DNA from: Salirhabdus euzebyi
GTDB taxonomy: Bacteria > Bacillota > Bacilli > Bacillales > Alkalibacillaceae
Assembly (NCBI RefSeq): GCF_014207435.1
Contig: NZ_JACHGH010000004.1
Coordinates: 124,001-188,000 of the forward strand
Direction: 5' to 3'
Length of the DNA: 64,000 nucleotides
The position numbers and the translations under genes are program-made. The first letter of the stretch is position 1, and the number at the start of each line of letters is the position of its first letter. The notes beneath the pieces are model-generated. The model worked only from the letters and a program-made list of their open reading frames with translations, was not told the origin of the DNA and made no database searches. Shown piece by piece: positions 14,306 through 23,625 of the stretch.

Positions 14306-15259
14306 ATGTCAGTACCTACAGATTTAGGTAAAAGTATCTCTTTAATCGATTTGTTAGATTTAGGTATGAAGGAGAGGACCGGCTCCTATGTACTACACGC
14401 AGAGGAATTAACAATTGTGGAAACGAGTGCTAGTCCATCGATTCGGCATTTACTGAAGGGATTAGAGAAACTGCACATCGACCCGAAGGATATTAAAAAC
14501 ATTATTGTCACACACATTCATTTAGATCATGCCGGTGGTGTGGGGTTCTTACTAGAAAAGTGTCCAAATGCGAAGGTTATTGTTCATCCACGTGGTAAGC
14601 GTCATCTAGCCAATCCGACCAAATTGATTCAAGGTGCTAGAGCGGTTTACGGTAAAATGTTCGATGCATTATTTCATCCTATTTTCCGAGTTCCTGAGGG
14701 GCGTCTTATCACGAAAGAAGACGGGGATACACTTAAAATAGGAGAGAATAGAATCCTTACTTTTTATGACACTCCGGGGCATGCAAATCATCATTTTTCC
14801 ATCCACGATTCCTTCAGTAATGGTATTTTTACAGGCGACACGATAGGAGTCATATATCCACAAACGAAAATAAACGGATTCGAATTCGTCCTTCCATCTA
14901 CGTCACCAAATCAATTTGATCCAAATGCTATGCTTGCGTCTTTAGAAAGAATTGAAAAATTAGGTGTGGAACAAATTTATTTTGGGCACTATGGAATGTC
15001 TGAAAAACCAAAGGATGTATTTAATCAAATTCGTTTTTGGCTTCCGAAATTTTTAGATACCGGTAAAAACATTTTAAAAGAATATCCAGGTGGAACCTAC
15101 AAGGAAAAAGCAGATCATATTGCTAAAAAACTTACCCAAGATGTTACTACTTTTTTAGACGAAAAAGGACTTACTCCCGATCACGAAGTGTACCAGTACA
15201 TAAAGGTGGATTTGCAGGTTTGTGCTTTAGGTATTGTAGATTACTTAGCTAAACATTAA
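14306..15259 (+). CDS. metallo-beta-lactamase fold hydrolase
   Basis: A 317-residue MBL-fold protein. The metal-binding motif THIHLDHAGG lies near residue 70, followed by the downstream ligands in DTPGHANHH and FTGDTIG, and FGHYG near 235. It resembles the YP-type hydrolases annotated only as MBL-fold metallo-hydrolase; the natural substrate is unknown. AGGAGGG lies nine bases before ATG 14306. It is monocistronic, with a strong terminator at 15267. Confidence 0.9.
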   Translation: MSVPTDLGKSISLIDLLDLGMKERTGSYVLHAEELTIVETSASPSIRHLLKGLEKLHIDPKDIKNIIVTHIHLDHAGGVGFLLEKCPNAKVIVHPRGKRHLANPTKLIQGARAVYGKMFDALFHPIFRVPEGRLITKEDGDTLKIGENRILTFYDTPGHANHHFSIHDSFSNGIFTGDTIGVIYPQTKINGFEFVLPSTSPNQFDPNAMLASLERIEKLGVEQIYFGHYGMSEKPKDVFNQIRFWLPKFLDTGKNILKEYPGGTYKEKADHIAKKLTQDVTTFLDEKGLTPDHEVYQYIKVDLQVCALGIVDYLAKH

Positions 15260-15266
15260 GTGGAAG

Positions 15267-15297
15267 ACCTTGAGTATAATTGCTCAAGGTTTTTTTG
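15267..15297 (+). terminator. intrinsic terminator
   Basis: ACCTTGAG (15267-15274) and CTCAAGGT (15283-15290) form an eight-pair stem followed by six more T. Confidence 0.92.
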
Positions 15298-15365
15298 TTA
15301 TACTTAAGAAACACCATAAGTAGAAACCTAATCTAAATTAATATTTATTTTACGTGCGGAAATGA

Positions 15366-16007
15366 GTGATAAAAATGGCGAAAATAAAAACGCCAAAAAT
15401 ACCTAAGGTGATGGAAGAGATAGAATGTTTTCCTGAAATAGAAGAATCTTTTATTAGTCATTGTGTTATTAAGGACTGCTCCATATTGGATATAGAGAGT
15501 GAACGCATCGTCTTTGACCAAGTAATTTTTAAAAATGTTACGTTCGAAAACGTCTCTTTTCCAAATGTAGAGCTTATTGATGTAATTTTTGATACATGTA
15601 ATTTGTCTAATGTTGATTTTAGTAATGGCATTATACATCGAGCAGAATTTCAAAACTCAAAAATGTTAGGGACGAATCTAGCAGAAACGACGATGAGAGA
15701 TGTGTTTTTTAACAGGTGCCAACTTAACTTAGGATTGTTTGGTTATGCTAAATTAAAGCAAGTCAAGTTCTCAGAATCCGTCCTTCGTAATGTTGATTTT
15801 TATGAATGTCAGTTTGAACATGTAGATTTTCTCACCTGTGATTTGGAGGAAGCAAATTTTAGTCATACACCGTTAAAGGGAATCGATTTAAGTAGCTGCA
15901 CATTTGAACAGCTAACTGTATCAAAAGAAGATTTAGTTGGTTGTGAGGTTTCTCCAGACCAGGCAATTGGATTTGCTAGATTATTTGGATTAAAGATTAA
16001 AGATTAG
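15366..16007 (+). CDS. pentapeptide-repeat protein
   Basis: A 213-residue protein made almost wholly of pentapeptide repeats A(N/D)(L/F)xx, for example NVTFENVSFPNVELIDVIF, NLSNVDFSN, NVDFYECQFEHVDF and DLEEANF. These fold into a right-handed quadrilateral beta-helix. Some such proteins mimic DNA and protect gyrase, but most have no known function. It lies 15 bases before topB and probably shares its transcript. The start is GTG 15366, or ATG 15375 three codons later; neither has a strong ribosome site. Confidence 0.85.
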   Translation: MIKMAKIKTPKIPKVMEEIECFPEIEESFISHCVIKDCSILDIESERIVFDQVIFKNVTFENVSFPNVELIDVIFDTCNLSNVDFSNGIIHRAEFQNSKMLGTNLAETTMRDVFFNRCQLNLGLFGYAKLKQVKFSESVLRNVDFYECQFEHVDFLTCDLEEANFSHTPLKGIDLSSCTFEQLTVSKEDLVGCEVSPDQAIGFARLFGLKIKD

Positions 16008-16022
16008 AAGGGAATTGCTTAA

Positions 16023-18197
16023 ATGAGTAAAACAGTTGTACTAGCCGAAAAGCCATCAGTGGGTAGAGATATTGCTCGTGTTCTACAGTGCCATAAAAAA
16101 GGAAATGGCTTTTTTGAAGGCTCAAAATATATTGTAACGTGGGCACTTGGACATTTAGTAACCTTAGCTGACCCAGAAGTTTATGATGATAAATATAAAG
16201 AGTGGAAACTAGAGGATTTACCGATGCTACCTCCACATTTAAAGCTTGTGGTCATTAAAAAAACAGGTAAGCAATTTAGTGCAGTAAAAACACAGCTAAA
16301 CCGTAAAGATGTACAGGACGTTGTTATTGCAACCGATGCTGGACGAGAAGGGGAGCTTGTTGCTAGGTGGATTTTAGAAAAAGCAAGAGTGGATAAACCA
16401 GTGAAGCGGCTCTGGATATCATCTGTGACAGATAAAGCTATTAAGGACGGATTCAACAATTTAAAGCCTGGAAAGCAGTATGAAAATTTATATGCTTCTG
16501 CGGTTGCCCGCTCAGAAGCAGATTGGTATGTAGGATTAAATGCGACAAGAGCCTTAACGACAAAATTTAATGCACAGCTTTCCAGTGGGCGGGTACAAAC
16601 GCCAACTCTTGCAATGATTGCAGCAAAAGAAGAGGAAATTAAACAATTCCAACCACAAGATTTTTACGGGATCCAAGCGGAAACAAATCAAGGTTTCACC
16701 TTAACGTGGAAAGGAACGAACAATGAAACAAGAGTCTTTTCCAAAGAAAAAGCGGACAAGCTCATAGAAGGCTTGAAAAATAAGAGTGCGATCATTACAG
16801 ATGTTGAGAAAAAGCTGAAGAAAAGTTTTGCTCCTCAGTTATATGATTTAACGGAGCTGCAAAGAGATGCGAATCGGATTTTCGATTTTTCGGGTAAGCA
16901 AACATTATCGATTATGCAAAAACTTTACGAACAACATAAAGTGCTAACATACCCAAGAACAGATTCCCGTTATATTTCCTCCGATATTGTTCCGACACTA
17001 AAGGATCGATTAAAGGCTTGTGGTGTTGGTGAATATCAAAAGGCTGCGTATCATATTGCTCGTGGAGAAATAAAAGCGACTAAAGCTTTCGTGGATGATA
17101 CGAAGGTATCGGATCACCATGCAATAATCCCAACTGAACAAACCGTGCGACTATCGGAATTAAATGATAAAGAACGAAAGATTTATGATTTAGTCGTTAA
17201 AAGATTTTTAGCTGTTCTATCTCCTCCTTTTGAATACGAGCAAATGACAATTACAGCTAAAATTGGGGATGAAACGTTAACTGCAAAAGGTAAACGAGTA
17301 ATCAAGCAAGGTTGGAAAGAAATTTACAATAACCGCTTCGATGAGGATGAAGCAGACGATCAGAATTTACCCGAAGTGGAAAAAGGAACAACCATTTCGA
17401 ATATCAAGCTCAAGCAAACAAAAGGTCAGACAAAACCCCCAGAACGTTTTACCGAGGGAGAGCTGCTCCGCGCAATGGAAAATCCTGCGAAATTTATGGA
17501 ACAACAAGATAAAAGCTTAGCAAAAACCTTAAATGAAACAGGTGGATTAGGAACGGTTGCCACTCGAGCTGATATTTTAGAAAAACTGTTTAATACATTT
17601 TATATTGAAAAAAGAGGCAAGCATCTTTTCATCACATCGAAAGGGAAGCAACTGCTAGATCTTGTACCTTCTGATATGAAATCACCTACGTTAACGGCCC
17701 AATGGGAGCAAAAGTTAGCAGCAATATCGGAAGGCAAATTACCAAAAGACACGTTTATAAGAGAAATGAAGGGTTATGCAAAAGCAGTCGTGCAGGAAAT
17801 TAAATATAGTGACGCCACGTTTAAACATGAAAACATGACAGGCACTCATTGTCCGGATTGTGGAAAACTCATGCTTGAAATCAATGGTAAAAAGGGAAAA
17901 ATGCTTGTATGTCAGGATCGTTCCTGTGGACATAAGAAAAATGTAGCAAAAAAGACGAATGCAAGATGTCCAAACTGTCATAAACGACTTGAACTTCGTG
18001 GCGAAGGTGATGGCCAAATTTTCACCTGTGTTTGTGGTCATCGAGAAAAGCTATCTACTTTTAACGAACGAAAGAAGAAAGAAAGTAAAAATAAAGTATC
18101 CAAACGAGACGTCAATAAGTATTTGAAAAAGCAAGAAAATGAAACGTTTACAAATCCAGCACTAGCTGAAGCATTGGCCAAACTGAAGAAAAAATAA
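16023..18197 (+). CDS. topB: DNA topoisomerase III
   Basis: A 724-residue type IA topoisomerase. The Toprim domain is at the N terminus (VLAEKPSVGRDIA, with IATDAGREGELVARW for the acidic metal site). The active-site tyrosine is Tyr310 in LTYPRTDSRYIS. The C terminus carries zinc-ribbon-like clusters (CPDCGKLM with CQDRSCGH; CPNCHKRL with CVCGH) and a basic tail. It cuts and rejoins single strands and unlinks replication or recombination intermediates. The length is usual for Bacillaceae TopB. Confidence 0.96.
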   Translation: MSKTVVLAEKPSVGRDIARVLQCHKKGNGFFEGSKYIVTWALGHLVTLADPEVYDDKYKEWKLEDLPMLPPHLKLVVIKKTGKQFSAVKTQLNRKDVQDVVIATDAGREGELVARWILEKARVDKPVKRLWISSVTDKAIKDGFNNLKPGKQYENLYASAVARSEADWYVGLNATRALTTKFNAQLSSGRVQTPTLAMIAAKEEEIKQFQPQDFYGIQAETNQGFTLTWKGTNNETRVFSKEKADKLIEGLKNKSAIITDVEKKLKKSFAPQLYDLTELQRDANRIFDFSGKQTLSIMQKLYEQHKVLTYPRTDSRYISSDIVPTLKDRLKACGVGEYQKAAYHIARGEIKATKAFVDDTKVSDHHAIIPTEQTVRLSELNDKERKIYDLVVKRFLAVLSPPFEYEQMTITAKIGDETLTAKGKRVIKQGWKEIYNNRFDEDEADDQNLPEVEKGTTISNIKLKQTKGQTKPPERFTEGELLRAMENPAKFMEQQDKSLAKTLNETGGLGTVATRADILEKLFNTFYIEKRGKHLFITSKGKQLLDLVPSDMKSPTLTAQWEQKLAAISEGKLPKDTFIREMKGYAKAVVQEIKYSDATFKHENMTGTHCPDCGKLMLEINGKKGKMLVCQDRSCGHKKNVAKKTNARCPNCHKRLELRGEGDGQIFTCVCGHREKLSTFNERKKKESKNKVSKRDVNKYLKKQENETFTNPALAEALAKLKKK

Positions 18198-18222
18198 TAA
18201 CAAACAGAAAAGGTGAAAACAA

Positions 18223-18252
18223 AAAGCGTAGCATCCTAGGATGCTACGCTTT
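18223..18252 (-). terminator. terminator overlapping the 3' end of the GGDEF-EAL gene
   Basis: AAAGCGTAGCATCC and GGATGCTACGCTTT form a perfect 14-bp dyad around TA. On the minus strand it is followed by TTTTTGTTTT. The stop codon of the GGDEF-EAL gene lies within it. It may also stop topB read-through, but the plus-strand T tract is weak. Confidence 0.85.
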
Positions 18253-20517
18253 CATCATTAGCTCGCCTGATATCAGAAGCTTCTCAATATCTTGTGCAGG
18301 TAAAGGTTGGGCATAATAATAACCTTGGCCATAATCACAGTGATGTTTTAGTAATGATTGTATTTGTTTTTCGTGCTCAATTCCTTCTGCGACGACTCTC
18401 ATGTCTAAGTTTTTACCAATGTCTATAATGGTTTTGACCATAGAAAGATTACGAACATCTGACGTATCTTCTATAAAAGATTTATCAATTTTTAAAGTAT
18501 CAATAGGTAGTACTTTTAAAAGGTGCAGGGAGGAGTAACCTGTACCGAAATCATCTATAGAGGTTTTGATTCCAATTGCTTTTATTTCATGTAATATTTC
18601 TACTGTTTCTTTTGTGTTTTGCATAATGCTTTCCGTAATTTCTAGTTCCACATATTTAGGATCTATATTTATTTCATTTACTATTTCCTTAACCATTTGA
18701 ATAAAGTCACTATGCTGCATTTGCACAGCTGAAACATTTACGGATACACATAAGGAATCATAGCCTTTTTCATGCCAAATTTTCATTTGATTACATGCAT
18801 TTTTTAACACCCATTCTCCAATCTTAACAATTTGCCCTGTCTCTTCTGCCAGTGGAATGAATTCTGTGGGAGAAATAGTTCCTAAAGATGGATGATCCCA
18901 ACGTAACAATGCTTCCATTCCATACGTTTTTCTTGACTTTAATTCGACTTTCGGTTGATATACTAATCTCAATTGATTCTGAGGAATAGCTTTACGCAAT
19001 TCATTTTCGATTAACATTTTCCTATTGATATCTTCATTTAATTTCTTATTGAAAAATTTATAATTATTTTTCCCGTTTTCTTTTGCGAGGTACATTGCTG
19101 CATCCGCATTCTTCAGCAAAGTGATACTATCCTCTCCGTTTTCAGGATACATACTTATTCCGATACTAGGAGATACTGTAATATCACGATTAGCCACTTG
19201 GAAAGGCTCTTCAAAAGCTTTGAGAATCTTGTTTGCCGTAAGAACACAACTGCTCTCGGTACTATTAGAGAGTAGAAGGACAAATTCATCTCCACCTAAA
19301 CGGTAAATGCTGTTATTCTCTCCTGCCGAATCCCTTAATCGTATGGATGCAACTTGTAATATAGTGTCTCCTACATAATGTCCAAGTGTGTCATTAATTG
19401 TTTTAAAACGATCTAAATCAAGTAATATAATGGCCACAGCGTTTTCGGTCTGTTTTGCTATGTCCATGATCTGTTTTAAATCTTCCCTGAATTTTGTCCT
19501 ATTCTTTAATCCAGTTAACGGATCGTGATAAGCTAAGTATCTGTATTGTTTTACTAGATTTTGGTTTCTTTTTAAGACATAAAGCTGACGTCCTATTATC
19601 ATGAAGAAGGTTACAATTAAGCCTATACTTAGCAGGTTCAAATCCCAGTCATAACTTTGTAAAACTAATACTAATAAAAGGACAACACACATATATGGGA
19701 AAATGACCCCCACATTATTATCCTGTTGTTTATTTTGCTTTTCTGTATTGCTATTCCTCGCATAAGCTCTAGCATAAAAACTAGTGACTCCTATGGTTAA
19801 AATAGATACTAACCAAATAGGATCGAGCCAAGCTCCCAAAATATAAGAATTAGTCAGCATGAGATAAACATAAATGGAATCCGCAAAAATCTGAATTAAA
19901 AAAGCAAGTATTATAATGGAAATAAAGTTTTTTTCCCTTTTATTTTGCGTTAAATAATAAAGGAAGATCGTAGTAAATAAAATTCCTAAATTCGTAACTG
20001 GATAAGCTAAAGTCCCAAAGTTAATGGATAAAAGAGTATCGGACTCTACCAAAATAGGAATGATTAAGTAATGGAAACTAATTGTAATAGCTATAATCAT
20101 AAAAATAATGATGTTAAATAAGTATCGACTATTTACAGTGTAAGTATTGATAGCTATTTTTATTTTATATCCTAGCGCTATTAAGAACATAATGTATGCT
20201 AAAATCCACAGGAGACTAGCAACTGTCGGATACTCAATATTTCTATATATGATCTGGGAAAGTAGCCAAGTGACATAGGCAAGAACGTAAAACATGACAC
20301 CTATACTAATTAATAGCCAGAAGTTTCTTTCTTTACTAGATATAACACGATATGCTTTGAGTAACCAAACACAACAAACAGTACCACCAACTAAAGGAAT
20401 AATTGCTGCACCTAAAGCTCTTAACTTTTCATTTTCAAAAAATAGATAAATATATCCATAAAAAATAACGATTGTACTAACTGAAAATAGGAATGCGGAG
20501 TGTCTAGTTGCTAACAT
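18244..20517 (-). CDS. membrane-bound GGDEF-EAL c-di-GMP enzyme
   Basis: A 757-residue protein. The first ~300 residues hold about eight or nine transmembrane helices without a recognised sensor family. The GGDEF domain follows, with intact RLGGDEFVLL near residue 407, then the EAL domain with MEALLRW near 533 and metal-site stretches ELEITES and SIDDFGTGYSSL. Both domains appear catalytically complete, so it could both make and degrade c-di-GMP. I start at ATG 20517, preceded by GGAGGG, because the region further upstream is a c-di-GMP riboswitch leader. That arrangement suggests feedback on its own expression. Confidence 0.93.
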   Translation of the reverse strand: MLATRHSAFLFSVSTIVIFYGYIYLFFENEKLRALGAAIIPLVGGTVCCVWLLKAYRVISSKERNFWLLISIGVMFYVLAYVTWLLSQIIYRNIEYPTVASLLWILAYIMFLIALGYKIKIAINTYTVNSRYLFNIIIFMIIAITISFHYLIIPILVESDTLLSINFGTLAYPVTNLGILFTTIFLYYLTQNKREKNFISIIILAFLIQIFADSIYVYLMLTNSYILGAWLDPIWLVSILTIGVTSFYARAYARNSNTEKQNKQQDNNVGVIFPYMCVVLLLVLVLQSYDWDLNLLSIGLIVTFFMIIGRQLYVLKRNQNLVKQYRYLAYHDPLTGLKNRTKFREDLKQIMDIAKQTENAVAIILLDLDRFKTINDTLGHYVGDTILQVASIRLRDSAGENNSIYRLGGDEFVLLLSNSTESSCVLTANKILKAFEEPFQVANRDITVSPSIGISMYPENGEDSITLLKNADAAMYLAKENGKNNYKFFNKKLNEDINRKMLIENELRKAIPQNQLRLVYQPKVELKSRKTYGMEALLRWDHPSLGTISPTEFIPLAEETGQIVKIGEWVLKNACNQMKIWHEKGYDSLCVSVNVSAVQMQHSDFIQMVKEIVNEINIDPKYVELEITESIMQNTKETVEILHEIKAIGIKTSIDDFGTGYSSLHLLKVLPIDTLKIDKSFIEDTSDVRNLSMVKTIIDIGKNLDMRVVAEGIEHEKQIQSLLKHHCDYGQGYYYAQPLPAQDIEKLLISGELMMKA

Positions 20518-20594
20518 AATAGTCCCTCCATGTGATAAAAGTTTGAATTTAAAAGTAAAAAATGCAACCAATAACTTTTCAAACACGTTACTTC

Positions 20595-20670
20595 TTTGGT
20601 AACCCAGCCACCTTAGGTATCCCGTTAGGTCTGTAGTTTTGCGCCCTTACCTTTCAATAAGTATGCCATT
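20595..20670 (-). promoter_or_regulatory. cyclic-di-GMP-I (GEMM-I) riboswitch
   Basis: On the minus strand the leader shows a GNRA-capped hairpin, CTTATT-GAAA-GGTAAG, then GGGCGCAAAACTA, ACCTAA, and AAGGTGGCTGGGTTACC. These are the conserved parts of GEMM-I: the tetraloop, the GCAAA junction, the tetraloop receptor and the closing GGGTTACC. It lies about 80 bases before a GGDEF-EAL gene. Single-base differences set c-di-GMP versus cGAMP preference and cannot be resolved here. The expression platform (20518-20594) does not show a clear terminator. Confidence 0.85.
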
Positions 20671-20806
20671 TCAGTGAAAGTAAAATTATCATTACTTCCC
20701 ATTGCCTAGTATATTAGTTAATATGATACTATACTTTATCTATAGAGTAGAGACTTATTTTTCATATGCACTCATTTTAAGAAAGTAAAGGATAAAGGAG
20801 GATTTC

Positions 20807-21091
20807 ATGGATTTGGTTGCTGTTCAACCTTATATAAAAATACATCGAGAAGTAAGTGCAATTGAACAAAAAGACATTGTGTACGATCGCAATATTTACT
20901 TGTATGTCGATCGGATTGTTACCAAATATCATGAATTTCCGCTAGTAGATGTATTTGATATGTCCTATCGGGATTTTGGATCAGAAGTAGGACTTCTTTA
21001 TTTGCACACGAGGATGGGTGTTTATTCTTATACCGTGCAATCTTCTCCAGAACATTTTATTATGGCCTATCATGGGCTAGGGAAAAAATGA
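20807..21091 (+). CDS. conserved small protein of unknown function (94 aa)
   Basis: A 94-residue soluble protein with no membrane segment and no cysteine. It has alternating hydrophobic strands (IYLYVDRIVTKYHEFPLVDV, LYLHTRMGVYSYTV), suggesting a small beta-rich fold. AAAGGAGG lies before ATG 20807. It is encoded divergently from the c-di-GMP gene and just ahead of the TraB-like gene, with 111 bases between. I do not recognise a characterised family. Confidence 0.75.
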   Translation: MDLVAVQPYIKIHREVSAIEQKDIVYDRNIYLYVDRIVTKYHEFPLVDVFDMSYRDFGSEVGLLYLHTRMGVYSYTVQSSPEHFIMAYHGLGKK

Positions 21092-21202
21092 AAATCGCAC
21101 TTAATTTCCGTGTACTATTTACACCATTTCGGTATATGATTGTGGTATGGTAAATAGATAAAATAAAACATTTAGCAATGGAGTCGCAAAAGGAAGGTAA
21201 TT

Positions 21203-22369
21203 ATGACCGAAGAAAATATTACTCGTATACATTTGGATGGAAAAGAAATTATTCTAATTGGGACAGCTCACGTTTCTAAACATAGTGCCGAACAAGTAAA
21301 AGAAGTAATTGAAGCGGAAAAACCTGACGTCGTTTGCGTTGAATTGGACGAGCAAAGATACCAATCAATTATGGACGGTAACAAGTGGAAGGAAATGGAC
21401 ATATTTAAAGTCATCAAAGAAAGAAAAGCCACATTACTTTTAATGAATCTTGCTATATCTTCCTTCCAAAAAAGAATGGCGAAACAATTTGGAATTAATG
21501 CTGGTCAAGAAATGATTCAAGGAATTGAGTCAGCTAAGGAAGTTGGAGCAGACCTTGTCCTTGCTGATAGAAATATTCAAATTACTTTTTCGCGTATTTG
21601 GGGTAACATCGGACTAAAAGGAAAAATGATGCTTCTATTACAAGTCGTTGGAAGTATTTTTAGCAGAGAAAGTATATCAGAAGAAGAATTAGAGAAAATG
21701 AAATCACAAGATATGCTTGATTCGATGCTTCAAGAGTTTACGGATAATTTCCCTAGATTAAAAACACCATTGATTGATGAGCGTGATCAATATTTATCGC
21801 AGAAAATCAAAGAAGCAAAAGGGGAAAAAATTGTTGCTGTTTTAGGTGCAGCACACGTTCCCGGTATTAAAGAAGAAATTAAAAAAGACCATGATTTGGA
21901 ACGATTATCAACGGTTCCGCCGAAATCAAAAATACCAAAAATTATTGGTTGGTCTATTCCAATCTTAATTATTGCTTTAATTACCTATACCTTTTTATCC
22001 AATCCTTCCGCAGCCTTCCATCAAACACTTAGTTGGATACTATGGAACGGAACCTTGTCAGCAATTGGAGCAGCTGTTGCATTGGCACATCCATTGACGA
22101 TTTTAACAGCATTTATTGCAGCACCAATTACGTCATTAAGTCCACTTATTGCAGCTGGCATTTTCGCTGGTATTGTACAAGCACTTCTTCGTAAGCCGAA
22201 TGTAAGGGATTTTGAAAATTTATCAGATGATGTGTTTAGTGCAAAAGGATTTTGGAACAATAAAGTAACACGCATATTTCTTGTCGTCATGCTGTCCAAC
22301 TTAGGTAGCTCACTAGGTACTTTTATTGGGGGAGCAGATGTCATTCGGTTATTTTTTGAAAACTTATAA
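21203..22369 (+). CDS. TraB/PrgY-family membrane protein
   Basis: A 388-residue protein of the TraB (PrgY/GumN-like) family. The N-terminal metalloprotease-like domain shows LIGTAHVSKHSAEQV and VVCVELDEQRYQ, with VLGAAHVPGI near residue 218. The C-terminal third has several transmembrane helices. Enterococcal PrgY reduces pheromone activity, but the chromosomal homologues have no proven role. GGAAGG precedes ATG 21203, and a strong terminator follows. Confidence 0.9.
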   Translation: MTEENITRIHLDGKEIILIGTAHVSKHSAEQVKEVIEAEKPDVVCVELDEQRYQSIMDGNKWKEMDIFKVIKERKATLLLMNLAISSFQKRMAKQFGINAGQEMIQGIESAKEVGADLVLADRNIQITFSRIWGNIGLKGKMMLLLQVVGSIFSRESISEEELEKMKSQDMLDSMLQEFTDNFPRLKTPLIDERDQYLSQKIKEAKGEKIVAVLGAAHVPGIKEEIKKDHDLERLSTVPPKSKIPKIIGWSIPILIIALITYTFLSNPSAAFHQTLSWILWNGTLSAIGAAVALAHPLTILTAFIAAPITSLSPLIAAGIFAGIVQALLRKPNVRDFENLSDDVFSAKGFWNNKVTRIFLVVMLSNLGSSLGTFIGGADVIRLFFENL

Positions 22370-22374
22370 ATAGC

Positions 22375-22409
22375 AAAACACCTCCAAGTTGGTTTGGAGG
22401 TGTTTTTGT
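22375..22409 (+). terminator. intrinsic terminator
   Basis: AAAACACCTCCAA (22375-22387) and TTGGAGGTGTTTT (22394-22406) make a 13-pair stem with a T tail. Confidence 0.92.
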
Positions 22410-22439
22410 AAGCTAATGGAATAAATGGAGGTTCATAAT

Positions 22440-22817
22440 ATGCAAAAACTACAATTAGAATCATCTTGGGACAAAACGTTATCACCAAGAGATCGGGATG
22501 AAATCGAACAAGCTTTTTCTCGTGTAACCTTGTCAGGGGCTGACATACAGTTTACCCCACTATGGCAAGCAATGAATCACAAAGGTCAACTGTTAGTTAC
22601 GGTTCTCGTACATAATACCAGAAAAGAAGGGTTCACTTTTACCAATTCGAAACTACATTATAAAGAAAATGGGGTAACAGCAGCAAAGCATACTTTTACA
22701 ATTCCAGCTCTATGTATAGGAGCAGAAACAACTATGCCTTGGACGTTTATATTTCCAGTGGAAAGTTTGACTGTGTCTCCTACTTTAGAAAGTGGCTTCC
22801 TAGAATTTTTCAACTAG
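22440..22817 (+). CDS. SLAP-domain protein
   Basis: A 125-residue protein matching SLAP-domain proteins of bacilli: an opening LQLESSWDKTLSPRDRDEIEQAF, then a beta-rich body with LLVTVLVHNTRKEGF, LHYKENG and WTFIFPVESL. The family is linked to S-layer-type accessory Sec clusters, but stand-alone copies are common and uncharacterised. No signal peptide is present. ATG 22440 follows GGAGG at 22427-22431; the ATG at 22425 overlaps that site. Confidence 0.8.
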   Translation: MQKLQLESSWDKTLSPRDRDEIEQAFSRVTLSGADIQFTPLWQAMNHKGQLLVTVLVHNTRKEGFTFTNSKLHYKENGVTAAKHTFTIPALCIGAETTMPWTFIFPVESLTVSPTLESGFLEFFN

Positions 22818-22844
22818 AGTGAGTGTGGTTTTTTCTTTTACTTA

Positions 22845-23411
22845 TTATTTCTCCACAACAACTTTAAAGAAATCATGGTAGTTCGACAGGTAATAATCTG
22901 CGTTAATCTGTTCATTTTGAAATATACATGTTTGAATACCTAAATCTTTAGCAGGAATTAAATCCAGTTCTCTATCTCCAATTGCTAAGTCAATATGGTG
23001 GTTTTGGTGTAAATAATCATATGCTGCTGTATGTGGTTTGCGTGGAAACCCATGATCACTCGTCACGATATCGGCAAAATAGTTAACCCAACCATAATGA
23101 TCCAAAATACCCATTACACCTTTACGATCTTTGTGAGTCATAATGACATTTTTATTTGCAAACTGAAGAACTTCCTCCACACCTTCAAAAGGAATCATTT
23201 CAGAAGGATGGATGTTATTTTTTAACTGGTCCATCTCTTCTATCTGCTTTTCCGTAAGATTAAAAAATCGAATAGCGTGGGAAAAGGAAATCTTTAATTG
23301 TTCATATATTTTCTCACTGTTCACTTGGTCTCCAAGTACTTGCTTAAACATTTTCGTGTAAGCTGGATATGTATCAAATAATGTTCCATCAAAATCCCAT
23401 AAAATATTCAT
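22845..23411 (-). CDS. HAD-superfamily hydrolase (phosphoglycolate phosphatase-like)
   Basis: A 188-residue HAD hydrolase. Motif I is ILWDFDGTLFDTYPA at the N terminus, motif II VIMTHKD (Thr in place of the more usual Ser/Thr-Asn), motif III Lys in FPRKPHTAAY, and motif IV IGDRELDLIPA. The helical cap of about 65 residues places it with small phosphatases of the beta-phosphoglucomutase/Gph group. Its substrate is unknown. I start at ATG 23411, after TAGGAGG. Confidence 0.9.
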   Translation of the reverse strand: MNILWDFDGTLFDTYPAYTKMFKQVLGDQVNSEKIYEQLKISFSHAIRFFNLTEKQIEEMDQLKNNIHPSEMIPFEGVEEVLQFANKNVIMTHKDRKGVMGILDHYGWVNYFADIVTSDHGFPRKPHTAAYDYLHQNHHIDLAIGDRELDLIPAKDLGIQTCIFQNEQINADYYLSNYHDFFKVVVEK

Positions 23412-23625
23412 TATGTTTCCTCCTAAAACGGCCTTCTTCATTATAGTATCGTATCCAATAGTAAGCGATCTATTGGTCTATCCATTAAAATTATTCCTCA
23501 AGGCATAATCCTACCTTATACTCTACACTAAATCCTTTCGGAAGTTCGATTAATGCGTTAAAATCATGAACAAATCTATTTTGGAGAATACTAACATATT
23601 GAATTCGAAAAAAGGTGGTTTTCAT

